A stretch of 13,483 nucleotides of DNA from JACDAN01 sp046729215 (GCA_046729215.1 JBKPGE010000139.1:1-13483); one strand, 5' to 3'. Shown: positions 4,866 to 12,313, counted from the first letter of the stretch. Notes: generated from the letters alone by a model not told the origin. Made by a program: numbers and translations.

Positions 4866-5894
4866 CTACCGCTCGGCGTCCGCATCTGCCGCGTCTGCCT
4901 GAACCGATGCGACGATCGCGAAGACGACTGCGGTGACGGGCACCGCGAGGTAGGCGCCTAGGATCCCGAAGAGCGAGGCGCCGGCGGCGACGGCGAGCAG
5001 GATCACCGCCGGGTGCAGGTCAACAGTTCGGCTCTGGATGATCGGCTGCAGGAAGTTGCCCTCGATCAACTGCACGGCGATGACGATTGCCAGCGCAGCA
5101 AGCGCGATTTCCCACCCCTCGTCGGCGAAGGCGACCAGGACAGCCACGAGGCCGGATACGAAGGCCCCGACAAACGGGACGAACGCACCGAGGAAGACGA
5201 GGACCGCGAGCGCGAACGCAAGCGGCACGCCGAGCAGCCACAGGCCGAACCCGATCAAGACGGCATCGATTGCAGCAATCAGCGCGGTTCCCTGCACGAA
5301 TCCGCCGAGGACCGTCCAGGCCCGGCGGCCGGCTCGGTCGGCGACCGGGCGGTTCTCCTGCGAGAAGCGCCGGAGAACCCAGTCCCAGAGCTCGGCGCCG
5401 TCCCGGAGCACGAAGTAAAGGAGAGCGACGGCGAGCACAAGCCCCGTGATGAAGCCGAGCCCGGCCTGCACGCCCGAGGCGAGGTAAGACGAAAGCCGGC
5501 CCCACGAGTCGCCGAGTGCCGACTGCAGGTCTTCTCTGCGATCGAACGACAGGTTGAACGGGTCCTTCTCGAGCTTGGCCGTGATGTCGTCGATGGCGCG
5601 CTCGACTGAGTCGCGGAGGTCGGTCCACTGGGCGAGCACGGACGCCGTCACGATCGCGATCAGACCGGCGACGACCAGGAGGCCGGCGATCAGCGCGAGG
5701 GCTGCGGCCGGCCGCTCGAGCCGGAGGCGCCTGAGCAGTCCGGCCAGCGGAGTGAGCGCGGGCGCGATCGTGAGCGCCACCATCATCGGCAGGACGATGA
5801 CGCGGAAGTACCAGAGCAATGCCAGCACGGCGAGCACGGCAGCCGCGCACGCCAGGAGCCGCCACGACCAGCCCGCGGCCCGCTCGAGATTCAT
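4866..5894 (-). CDS. AI-2E family transporter (342 aa)
   Basis: An integral membrane protein of the AI-2E / PerM family (Pfam PF01594), of usual family length. Two N-terminal hydrophobic helices (residues ~12-48) include the family's VIVLPMMVAL segment. A third helix (66-88) precedes a soluble helical domain (90-140). The C-terminal half holds helices at ~144-163 and 198-258, with the conserved FVPFVGAFVSG (238-248). The family's re-entrant-like motif LIEGNFLQPIIQSR (276-289) is intact, followed by VDLHPAVILLAV and a last helix pair. Members export signalling compounds or ions, including AI-2 in E. coli TqsA and Na+/H+ exchange in others. The substrate cannot be told here. ATG 5894 is chosen, although GTG 5915 in frame is possible. 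No operon partner is evident. Confidence 0.9.
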   Translation of the reverse strand: MNLERAAGWSWRLLACAAAVLAVLALLWYFRVIVLPMMVALTIAPALTPLAGLLRRLRLERPAAALALIAGLLVVAGLIAIVTASVLAQWTDLRDSVERAIDDITAKLEKDPFNLSFDRREDLQSALGDSWGRLSSYLASGVQAGLGFITGLVLAVALLYFVLRDGAELWDWVLRRFSQENRPVADRAGRRAWTVLGGFVQGTALIAAIDAVLIGFGLWLLGVPLAFALAVLVFLGAFVPFVGAFVSGLVAVLVAFADEGWEIALAALAIVIAVQLIEGNFLQPIIQSRTVDLHPAVILLAVAAGASLFGILGAYLAVPVTAVVFAIVASVQADAADADAER

Positions 5895-5924
5895 AGGCAC
5901 CGGCGGCACTCTCACGGCCGGGGA

Positions 5925-6059
5925 TCATGCCGTGAACCGAGCGCCATCGCCGCGATGTGGGAAGCGGAGGACCTGTAAGCCGCCTTCGATCCACCGGGAA
6001 AGGCAGGTGCCCATCGCGACCGCGACGACGTCGGCCGGATGCGGCGCCACCGCCAGAAC
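5925..6059 (-). pseudogene. Possible N-terminal relic of a PIG-L-type deacetylase
   Basis: A 44-codon minus-strand stretch reads VLAVAPHPADVVAVAMGTCL and then SRWIEGGLQVLRFP before TGA at 5927. It recalls the opening of PIG-L/LmbE deacetylases (VLAVxPHPDDVxLxxGGTLA), with the metal-binding HPDD changed to HPAD. In the neighbouring frame, ATG 6080 gives MIRDFVLPPR directly before it, so a frameshift could join the two. The match is short and may be chance. Confidence 0.2.
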
Positions 6060-6062
6060 GTC

Positions 6063-6103
6063 GGGGCGGGAGCACGAAGTCGCGGATCATCGTATCCCGC
6101 CCC
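6063..6103. terminator. Hairpin downstream of the 800-aa protein gene
   Basis: ggggcggga (6063-6071) and tcccgcccc (6095-6103) form a perfect 9-bp stem with a 23-nt loop, starting 20 bp beyond the stop of the minus-strand gene ending at 6123. The position suits a terminator. No T-tract follows. Confidence 0.45.
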
Positions 6104-6122
6104 AGGCCAGTTGGCTTGCCGT

Positions 6123-8525
6123 CTACCCCGTGAAGGGTGGCCGAGCCGCGAGCACTCCGCAGATGCGGATCCTGCGTGTGAGGGTGATGGGCGGGCTTCC
6201 CGTACCCCGGTCGAAGGTGACCCGAACCGAGAGGCGATACCGGCCAGGAGCCAGCTGTACGCGGGGAGTGAGCCGCCTCTGCAGCGATTCCACCGTGAGC
6301 CTGCGTCGCAACTGGCCGTTCACGTAGATCTGGATTCGAGCGATCCGCGTGCCCTGAAAGTTCACGCGCGGCACGCGCGTACTGATGCACCCCGCTGTCG
6401 CGTGACGAAAGATGAAACCGGCGTGCGCCGCGTCCCCCGAATCCGGCGGCTTTGGCCCGGGCGGGACGACCGGCGGGCCGGGCGGGGGCGGCTGTGGGCC
6501 GGGCGGCGTGGGCGGCGTGGGCCGGGGCGGCTCCGGCCGACAGAACAGTTTCGTTTCGATCGCGACTGTGTCGCTCACCGACACGCCGCCCGTCGTGCCC
6601 GTGACATTCGCCGTATTGAGTACGACTGTTGGAAGGCAATCTGCCGGCGCGCTGGTCTTGTGCGAGCAAGCGTAGGTCCATGTGTCGCCCGGGTCGAGCG
6701 TTCCTGGTGAGTCGTCGGAGCCCGAGGCGTCTGTCTTCCCGGTGAGCTGAGGAGCGGCATCGCAGTTGGGATCCGTGACGCGCACGGAATCCGCGGGGAA
6801 GGGAAGGTCCCCCGGGTTGGTGACGTAGATCGTGTAGCGCAGCGTCGCCCTTGCGTCTGCCGTATCCGGACCGGTCTTGTCGATTTCGATCGCGGGCACA
6901 CCCGGGCGGATGTTGCGGAACGTGCACACCGTCCAGTCGCCGGCCAGGAGTTGCACGTTTTCGAACGTCGTTCCGGACCGCACCTGTCGCCTTCGAGTAC
7001 CGACCTTGCACCCCACCGTGGACTCGTAGTGGGCTGGGTTCGTCCCGGGCGCTGCGACCTCGGCGACGAAGTAGCTCCCTGGTCGCACCATCAGCGAGCG
7101 CCTCGAGCCCTCTCCGGCGTTGGGAAGCACGAGCCCCAGATTGACGAAGATGTGGAAGCGCCCCGCATCGGTGGTTGGCTCCAACTCCTTCTTCACCACG
7201 AGCTGCGCGGCCTGGAAATTGCCGAAGTCTTTGCCACGGACGTAGGTCATCTCCGCCGTGTTGATCGGCCCCCAGGCGCAGCGGAACTGTCCACCTGGGG
7301 CAGTGGCCGTGCCGCCTTGGGTCGATGCGTTCGGAAAAGAGCACGTCACCCGCTCGATAGCCGCGAGCCTGCGCGCCCTTCTTGTCGGCAACGTCTCCCG
7401 GAGCATGTACGTGCCGTCCGGCGGGCGGATGTCATTGATGACGTACTGCCCGTCGCTGTCGGTGATCGCGAAAGGCTCGATGGCGTCGTGGATCCCGTTG
7501 TCGTTGTAGTCGGCCCAAATCGTCCAGCGGGGAAGGCCTGGCTCGCCGGTGTCGCGCTGGCCGTTGCCGTTCCGATCGTGGAACTTCGTCCCTGAGGCCG
7601 CGCACGAACGGACGGTGATTTCGCGGGGGGCGACGTAGTCCTCCATGTTCGCCGAGTCGGAGTTGGAAGCGCGCGAGTGCATCCAGATCGACCCGAACGA
7701 GAAGCAGGAGTTGCTCAACGCCTCCCCGAGGATCTGAGTGAGGTTCAGCGCCCCCTCGCCGAAGCGCTCAGTCGGAACCGTTCCGCTGTAATAGCCGGGC
7801 AGGCGGGCGATAATCGGGCCAGCGTTGACGGCACCCTGGGCGTCGACGTTCGGCGTTAAGGTCGTGAGATAACTGAGCTCTCCGGTCTTGGCGCAGCCCG
7901 TTGCCGCGTCCGTCGTTGACGTGACCCATCGCTGGAGGATCACGCTCACGTCGTTTCCTTGAGCTTCGTACGTCACGAGCAAGTCGTCGGTACGGCGGCA
8001 TGGAATATCCGCTTTCCCGTTGTTCCACAGCCTCGAGTCGTGGTTGAGCTCGATGGTGAGGAACGTCGCGCCATTTGCGTCTTGCCGTGTGAAAGCGAGG
8101 TAGAGAAAGGCCTTCGCCTCGTTGACGGCGTAGGAGGACCATGCGTCTCGGATGTTGCTCTTGCCGGGAGTGACGCCCCCGGCGACCGTCGTCAGGTCCC
8201 AGTTGCCGGGCTCGTTCTCCTTACTGTTCGTGAAGGCCGAGTCCGCCTCGTTCGGATCCGGGCTATGAAGGACGCTTCGCTCTGACTGTTTGGCCTGCCA
8301 ATCGATGAGTTCGAGGGCAGCATCGTCATTCTGGTTACCGTCGGCGCCCTGGAAAGAGCTGCCGGGTAGAGAGCTCGTAGTAGGGGGTAGCACGGTAGGG
8401 GGTGGCACTGCCGCCGACGCTGGGGGACAGACCAGCTCGCTCCAGGCGACCGCGCTCACGAGCACGACGACCACTCGTCCGAGGGCCCCCCGCGGCTGGG
8501 CCGTTTTCCTCGCGGAGAACGGCAC
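6123..8525 (-). CDS. Secreted multidomain protein with SdrD-B-like domain (800 aa)
   Basis: I start at GTG 8525, not further upstream. It gives a basic N-terminus and a hydrophobic stretch (residues 16-30) ending in CPPASAA, a plausible signal peptide, and TACAGT lies exactly 6 nt before the GTG. Residues ~55-305 form a large beta-rich domain of unknown family. Residues ~309-380 match an SdrD-B/prealbumin-like domain with two Asp/Asn loops that may bind calcium (DRNGNGQRDTGE 317-328; DYNDNGIHDAIE 339-350). Residues 440-540 form a second prealbumin-like domain, and 545-660 a DUF11-like domain. Then come a Pro-rich linker (665-694) and a C-terminal beta domain (702-790) with two Cys. There is no LPXTG motif or membrane anchor. 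It is probably an exported or cell-envelope-associated structural protein. Confidence 0.8.
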   Translation of the reverse strand: MPFSARKTAQPRGALGRVVVVLVSAVAWSELVCPPASAAVPPPTVLPPTTSSLPGSSFQGADGNQNDDAALELIDWQAKQSERSVLHSPDPNEADSAFTNSKENEPGNWDLTTVAGGVTPGKSNIRDAWSSYAVNEAKAFLYLAFTRQDANGATFLTIELNHDSRLWNNGKADIPCRRTDDLLVTYEAQGNDVSVILQRWVTSTTDAATGCAKTGELSYLTTLTPNVDAQGAVNAGPIIARLPGYYSGTVPTERFGEGALNLTQILGEALSNSCFSFGSIWMHSRASNSDSANMEDYVAPREITVRSCAASGTKFHDRNGNGQRDTGEPGLPRWTIWADYNDNGIHDAIEPFAITDSDGQYVINDIRPPDGTYMLRETLPTRRARRLAAIERVTCSFPNASTQGGTATAPGGQFRCAWGPINTAEMTYVRGKDFGNFQAAQLVVKKELEPTTDAGRFHIFVNLGLVLPNAGEGSRRSLMVRPGSYFVAEVAAPGTNPAHYESTVGCKVGTRRRQVRSGTTFENVQLLAGDWTVCTFRNIRPGVPAIEIDKTGPDTADARATLRYTIYVTNPGDLPFPADSVRVTDPNCDAAPQLTGKTDASGSDDSPGTLDPGDTWTYACSHKTSAPADCLPTVVLNTANVTGTTGGVSVSDTVAIETKLFCRPEPPRPTPPTPPGPQPPPPGPPVVPPGPKPPDSGDAAHAGFIFRHATAGCISTRVPRVNFQGTRIARIQIYVNGQLRRRLTVESLQRRLTPRVQLAPGRYRLSVRVTFDRGTGSPPITLTRRIRICGVLAARPPFTG

Positions 8526-8531
8526 AGCAAA

Positions 8532-8537
8532 ACTGTA
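8532..8537 (-). promoter_or_regulatory. Leaderless -10 box TACAGT for the 800-aa protein
   Basis: On the minus strand TACAGT is followed by TTTGCT and the GTG start at 8525, a 6-nt distance that predicts a leaderless mRNA. It supports the chosen start. It shares the 54-bp divergent gap with the promoter of the PAS gene. Confidence 0.5.
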
Positions 8538-8544
8538 TCCGCCA

Positions 8545-8573
8545 TTGGCGCGGACAACTAGCCGAAGTAGGCT
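8545..8573 (+). promoter_or_regulatory. Leaderless promoter of the PAS/MBL pair
   Basis: TTGGCG (8545-8550) and TAGGCT (8568-8573) are separated by 17 bp, the ideal spacing for the housekeeping sigma factor. The -10 is 6 nt before ATG 8580, so transcription should start at the A of the start codon. No Shine-Dalgarno sequence is present, which agrees with a leaderless message. Confidence 0.55.
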
Positions 8574-8579
8574 TAGACG

Positions 8580-8984
8580 ATGGAGCGGACCGCGCACAAG
8601 AGCCTTCCTCTGATCCTTGCGCGCGAGTTCGCCTCGAACCTGGCCACTCCTCTCGCGGTCATCGACGAGGAGGGCACGCTCGTCTTCTTCAACGAGCCGG
8701 CCGAGCGGATCATCGGCGAGTCGTTCGCCGAGCTCGGCAACCTGACCGAGGAGGAATGGCGCGCGAGGTTCAACGCCGAGCGGCGCGACGGCACCCCGTT
8801 GAGTGTCGACGAGATGCCGACCAGCCTTGCCCGCCGACTGCGGCGGCCGGCACACGAAACCATGGTCCTCACGATGCTGGACGGGGGACAGCGCACGCTC
8901 TCGGTGACGGCGATCCCGATGCTCGGCCGCGAACACGAGCTGGCCGGAGTCGTCGTAGTCTTCTGGGAGCACAACGGGGCGTGA
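8580..8984 (+). CDS. Single-domain PAS sensor protein (134 aa)
   Basis: Almost the whole protein is one PAS domain. It contains LATPLAVIDEEGTLVFFNEP (21-40), the typical PAS opening, then AERIIGES, and the closing strands TLSVTAIPML and LAGVVVVFWE. There is no kinase, cyclase or DNA-binding domain and no membrane helix, so it is a free-standing cytosolic ligand-binding or protein-interaction module. The stop overlaps the GTG start of the metallo-beta-lactamase-fold gene by 4 bp (GTGA), implying translational coupling and joint function. A leaderless promoter precedes it. The ligand cannot be told from sequence. Confidence 0.85.
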   Translation: MERTAHKSLPLILAREFASNLATPLAVIDEEGTLVFFNEPAERIIGESFAELGNLTEEEWRARFNAERRDGTPLSVDEMPTSLARRLRRPAHETMVLTMLDGGQRTLSVTAIPMLGREHELAGVVVVFWEHNGA

Positions 8985-9847
8985 AGGCTGCCGTTTGGGG
9001 CTGCCGGGGATCGCTGGCGGCGCCGGGCGCGGATACGGTCGTCTACGGCGGGAACACGTCCTGCGTCGAGCTGGAGCTCGCGGACGGCTCGCCGGTCGTC
9101 CTGGACGCGGGGACGGGAATCCGGCTGCTCGGACTGAGGCTGGCGTCAGAGCCGCGCCGCCCGATCCACCTCTGCCTCACGCACCTTCATCTGGACCATC
9201 TCGAGGGGCTCGGGTTCTTCATCCCTTTCTGGGAGCCCGACCGCGAGCTGCACATTTGGGGACCAGCCTCGCCGGTTGACACGCTCGAGGAGCGGATCGC
9301 CCGATACCTCTCGCCGCCGCTCTTTCCCGTCGAGCTCTCGGAGGTGCCGTCCGCGATCACCTTCCACGACGTTCCCGACGAGGAGTTCGAGATCGGGTCC
9401 GCGCGAGTCCGCGCGGAGCCGGTCACCCATCGCGGACCGACGGTCGGCTACCGATTCGAGGACAACCGCTACGTCTTGACCTACATCCCCGACCACGAGC
9501 CCTATCTCGGCGTGGAGACCGACGATGCGGAGCCCGAGTGGCTCTCGGGCTTCTCGCTTGCGGAAGGAGCGAACGTGCTCATGCACGACTCGCAGTACTT
9601 CGAGGAGGAGTACCCCTCCCACGTCGGCTGGGGCCATTCGAGCGTCGCGCATGCCGTTGCGTTCGCGCGAATCGCCGAGGTCGGGCATCTGCTCCTCTTC
9701 CATCACGATCCGCTGCACACCGACGACCAGCTCCGTTCGCTCGAGGCCCGCGCCGCGGAGCTCTGGGGCGACCGGGGTGCCCCGCCGGAGCTCGCCAGGG
9801 AAGGGATGACACTTCACTTCGACGCGGAGGTCGAGGCGGCGTCCTAA
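8981..9847 (+). CDS. MBL-fold metallo-hydrolase (288 aa)
   Basis: The start is GTG 8981, overlapping the PAS gene's stop. The protein begins MKAAVWGCRGSLAAPGADTV and has YGGNTSCVEL (22-31), the opening of a metallo-beta-lactamase subfamily related to RNase Z, PhnP and class II cyclic-nucleotide phosphodiesterases. The metal-binding motif THLHLDH (67-73) gives His68, His70, Asp72 and His73. Further conserved positions are VTHRGPTVGY, LMHDSQYFEEEY with HVGWGHSS, and the C-terminal LLFHHDPLHTD that supplies the last metal-site histidine. All core residues are present, so it should be active, probably on a phosphodiester. The PAS partner may regulate it. Substrate unknown. Confidence 0.85.
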   Translation: MKAAVWGCRGSLAAPGADTVVYGGNTSCVELELADGSPVVLDAGTGIRLLGLRLASEPRRPIHLCLTHLHLDHLEGLGFFIPFWEPDRELHIWGPASPVDTLEERIARYLSPPLFPVELSEVPSAITFHDVPDEEFEIGSARVRAEPVTHRGPTVGYRFEDNRYVLTYIPDHEPYLGVETDDAEPEWLSGFSLAEGANVLMHDSQYFEEEYPSHVGWGHSSVAHAVAFARIAEVGHLLLFHHDPLHTDDQLRSLEARAAELWGDRGAPPELAREGMTLHFDAEVEAAS

Positions 9848-10323
9848 GTAGGCCAGGCCTCCGCGAGCTTGCGGCGCGTCTCGACGAGATGCTCGGGCAT
9901 CACCTTCACGTCGACCAGGACAGGCATGAAGTTTGTGTCGCCCAGCCATCGCGGCACGAGATGGAGGTGGACGTGATCGACGACTCCGGCGCCTGCAACG
10001 CGTCCGAGGTTCCAGCCGAGGTTGTAGCCCTGAGGCGTGTAGACCTGCGAGAGCGCGCCCATGCCTTGACTCGCGAGGTGATGGATCTCGAGCGCCTCCT
10101 CGTCGGCCAGCTGCGAGAAGTCGCCGACGTGCTGGTAGGGCGCGACCATGAGGTGGCCCGAGGCGTACGGGTACCGGTTCAGGAGCACGAATGCCTCGCG
10201 CCCGCGATGCACCACGAGTCCGCCTTCGTCGTCCCCTTCGACGGCGCGGCAGAGAATGCAGCCGTCCTCCTCATCGGCGCGGGCGATGTACTCGAGCCGC
10301 CAGGGTGCCCAGATCTGCTCCAC
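9844..10323 (-). CDS. HIT family hydrolase / Ap4A phosphorylase-like (159 aa)
   Basis: It begins MEQIWAPWRLEYI, the hallmark of the actinobacterial branch that includes the Ap4A phosphorylase of Mycobacterium (Rv2613c). A zinc-type CILC pair is at 22-25, followed by the conserved LNRYPYASGHLMVAPYQHV. The histidine triad is HVHLHL (117-122), preceded by an Asp and followed by VPRW. All catalytic residues are intact. Members cleave or phosphorolyse dinucleotide polyphosphates such as Ap4A in the cytosol. GTG 10323 is the start, with GGAGA about 5 nt upstream. Its stop overlaps the convergent metallo-hydrolase gene by 4 bp. It shares a 50-bp divergent region with the RTX-repeat gene. Confidence 0.92.
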   Translation of the reverse strand: MEQIWAPWRLEYIARADEEDGCILCRAVEGDDEGGLVVHRGREAFVLLNRYPYASGHLMVAPYQHVGDFSQLADEEALEIHHLASQGMGALSQVYTPQGYNLGWNLGRVAGAGVVDHVHLHLVPRWLGDTNFMPVLVDVKVMPEHLVETRRKLAEAWPT

Positions 10324-10361
10324 GGTCTCCGAGAGGTTAGAACGGTCCGCTGCCGGGAACT

Positions 10362-10368
10362 GAGGTGA
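10362..10368 (+). promoter_or_regulatory. Ribosome binding site GAGGTGA fixing the RTX gene start
   Basis: GAGGTGA (10362-10368 within tgaggtgact) is fully complementary to the 16S rRNA tail and lies 5 nt before ATG 10374. A GTG at 10365 is inside this site, so it is not the start. Confidence 0.75.
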
Positions 10369-10373
10369 CTCAG

Positions 10374-11258
10374 ATGTTTCGACGCCTTGGCCCGCTCGTG
10401 GCGCTGGGGCTGCTCGCCGGAGTGGTGTCGAGCGCGGCAGGCCAGCAGCCGGCTCCGAACTGCCTCGGGGCGACCCTGACGATCACCGGAACGCCCGGCG
10501 ATGACACACTCGTCGGCACCCCCAATCGTGACGTCATCAATGGCTTGCAGGGCAACGACACGATCGATGGCGGCGCAGGGCCAGACGTCATCTGCGGCGC
10601 TGACGGCGACGACAACGTCAACGGCAACACCGGCCTCGACGTCATCAACGGCGGCCTCGGAAACGACCGGATCGACGGCGGAGCCGGCGGCGGCTTCAGC
10701 GCGGTGGCCTACCTCGAGGCGCCGGGCTCCGTCACGGTCGACCTGACCGCCGGCACGGCCACGGGAGCTTCCGGCAACGACACGCTCGTCAACATCAACA
10801 CGGTGCTCGGCTCCCGCAAGGGCGACGTGCTGAAGGGCGGCTCGGGCCAGGACCTCCTCCTTGGCCTTGGTGGCGCCGACACACTGGCTGGCCTTGGCGG
10901 GCCGGACATCCTCGCCGGCGCGGGCGGCAACGATTCGCTGGACGGCGGCGCAGGCTTCGACTACGCGGACTACGAGGGCTCTCGAAACCGGATTCAGGCG
11001 AACCTCACACGCGGGCTCGCCTTCGGCGACGGACGGGACCGGTTTCGCCGGATCGAGGGGGTCATCGGTGGACCCCGCGCCGACAAGCTGATCGGCAACA
11101 ACCGCGACAACGAGCTCTTCGGCGATCGCGGCAACGACACCCTCGAGGGACGCGGTGGCCGCGACCTGCTCCACGGGGGCGGTGGGCGTGACCGCCTCGA
11201 CGGCGGTGCGGGGCGAGACCGGTGCCGGGCCGGCGAAGTGTTGGTTCGCTGCCCCTAG
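10374..11258 (+). CDS. Secreted RTX-type calcium-binding repeat protein (294 aa)
   Basis: The chosen ATG gives MFRRLGPLVALGLLAGVVSS, a classical Sec signal peptide ending near AAG (21-23). The mature protein is built of glycine/aspartate nonapeptides of the GGxGxDxLx type in three blocks (about residues 38-105, 145-195 and 232-287), which fold as parallel beta-rolls with calcium between turns. Between blocks are two inserts of the common form AYLEAPGSVTVDLTAGTATG and YADYEGSRNRIQANLTRGLA. The last block ends in a short Cys-containing tail. There is no catalytic domain and no type I secretion signal, and the Sec signal makes it unlike true RTX toxins. It is probably an extracellular calcium-dependent structural or adhesive protein. 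It overlaps the convergent transporter gene by 4 bp. Confidence 0.88.
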   Translation: MFRRLGPLVALGLLAGVVSSAAGQQPAPNCLGATLTITGTPGDDTLVGTPNRDVINGLQGNDTIDGGAGPDVICGADGDDNVNGNTGLDVINGGLGNDRIDGGAGGGFSAVAYLEAPGSVTVDLTAGTATGASGNDTLVNINTVLGSRKGDVLKGGSGQDLLLGLGGADTLAGLGGPDILAGAGGNDSLDGGAGFDYADYEGSRNRIQANLTRGLAFGDGRDRFRRIEGVIGGPRADKLIGNNRDNELFGDRGNDTLEGRGGRDLLHGGGGRDRLDGGAGRDRCRAGEVLVRCP

Positions 11259-12235
11259 AAGAACCGGCGCCAGCGGAAAAACGCCAGCACAGCCCCGAAA
11301 ACGCCCGCCATCGCGCCGATTATCACCCAGAAGGCCCCCGCGGTCCCGAAGCCGGGGAAGTCGACGTTCATCCCGAAGATGCTCGCGATGAGTGTCAGGG
11401 GCAGCAGCAGGACGCTGAAGACCGTCAGGACGCGCAGCACGTCGTTCTGGCGGTGTGACAGCGCGGCCTCGTTCGTCGCCTCGAGCGCCTCGACGACCTC
11501 CTTGTAGTTGTCGAGGAGGTCCCAGATGCGCTCCGACGCGTCGACCAGGTCGTCGAAGTACAGCTCCAGATCCTCGGGCAGGAACCGCTCGACGTGCCGC
11601 TCGAGCAGGCGCAGCGTCGGCCGTTCTGGCTTGATGATCTTGCGGTAGCTGATGATCTCCTGCTTCACGCGGGAGATGTCGCGGACGATCTCCTCGAAAC
11701 GGCCCTCGTCGATGTCATCCTCCACCGTGTCGAGCTTGTGGCCGATCTTGTCGAGGATCGGGAAGCAGTAGTCGAACAGGTCGTCGAGGACGTGGTAGAG
11801 CAGGTAGCCGGAGCCTTTGCTGAAGAGGCTCTCCCGCAGTTCCGGGTCGTCCTTGCAGCGCTGGAAGAGCCTGGTGACCGGGAGCAGCTCGACCGTCGGC
11901 AGGGTGACGAGGTAGTCCGGGCCGAGGAAGACGTCGAGCTCGGCCGCGTTCAGGCGCTGGACCGTCTTGTCGTAGACCGGAAAGTGGAGGACGATGAACC
12001 GGTAGTCGTCGTACTCGTCGACCTTCGGCCGCTGCCGCCTGGAGAGGACGTCCTCGACGTCGAGCGGGTGCCAGCCGAAGCGCTCGGCGAGCGCCATCGC
12101 CTCGTCCGATCTAGGCGAATCGAGATGAACCCAGGTGAGGCCGTCGGCGCTGAGCTCAACCGGCTCGCGCGAAGCAGGCGCGACGACCTCGCGCGTGACG
12201 CGGGAGCGCGAGCGGATGCGGGGCAGGCTGGGCAT
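11255..12235 (-). CDS. CorA-type divalent cation transporter, GMNVDFPG variant (326 aa)
   Basis: The large N-terminal cytosolic domain has LDVEDVLSRRQRPKVDEYDD, the usual CorA family block, followed by a long helical region ending in ALSHRQNDVLRVLTVFSVLL (stalk and first membrane helix). The signature GMN lies at residues 288-290 within SIFGMNVDFPG, a second membrane helix follows, and the protein ends in a basic RWRRFF. CorA proteins are pentameric channels for Mg2+, and for Co2+/Ni2+ or Zn2+ in relatives. The loop after GMN lacks the canonical MPEL, so specificity may differ from the neighbour. Start ATG 12235 has no clear ribosome binding site. It is transcribed away from the second CorA gene. 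Confidence 0.9.
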   Translation of the reverse strand: MPSLPRIRSRSRVTREVVAPASREPVELSADGLTWVHLDSPRSDEAMALAERFGWHPLDVEDVLSRRQRPKVDEYDDYRFIVLHFPVYDKTVQRLNAAELDVFLGPDYLVTLPTVELLPVTRLFQRCKDDPELRESLFSKGSGYLLYHVLDDLFDYCFPILDKIGHKLDTVEDDIDEGRFEEIVRDISRVKQEIISYRKIIKPERPTLRLLERHVERFLPEDLELYFDDLVDASERIWDLLDNYKEVVEALEATNEAALSHRQNDVLRVLTVFSVLLLPLTLIASIFGMNVDFPGFGTAGAFWVIIGAMAGVFGAVLAFFRWRRFF

Positions 12236-12272
12236 CGGTACTGAGCGGGTCGTCCGTCCTCATGGCTTCGCC

Positions 12273-12278
12273 ATTCTA
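12273..12278 (-). promoter_or_regulatory. -10 box TAGAAT for the left CorA gene
   Basis: Minus-strand TAGAAT lies 37 nt upstream of ATG 12235, predicting a ~30-nt leader. It overlaps a small inverted repeat, atggc-ttc-gccat (12262-12274). No good -35 is seen. Confidence 0.4.
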
Positions 12279-12313
12279 CCGCCCACATCCTCTGCCTTCC
12301 TGCCTCCGCGGCT

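Noticed and set aside
5020..7344. Very long minus-strand frame (774 codons) across the permease gene and the end of the secreted protein gene
   Set aside because: It is Arg/Gly/Pro-rich with no domain and lies out of frame over two clear genes. It is a high-GC shadow.
8526..8972. Upstream extension of the 800-aa protein by 149 codons
   Set aside because: It covers the PAS gene on the opposite strand, has shadow composition, and would bury the signal peptide. The leaderless GTG at 8525 fits better.
8402..8980. N-terminal extension of the MBL-fold protein
   Set aside because: The added residues are Arg/Ala-rich shadow of the PAS gene. GTG 8981 overlaps the PAS stop and gives the family's usual N-terminus.
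10482..11240. Repetitive DNA in the RTX gene as a possible CRISPR-like or tandem-repeat array
   Set aside because: The repetition reflects the encoded nonapeptides and varies at codon level. There are no constant repeats with unique spacers.
11594..12244. Long plus-strand frame inside the left CorA gene
   Set aside because: It is the antisense shadow of the CorA coding sequence with Val/Asp/Glu bias and no motif.
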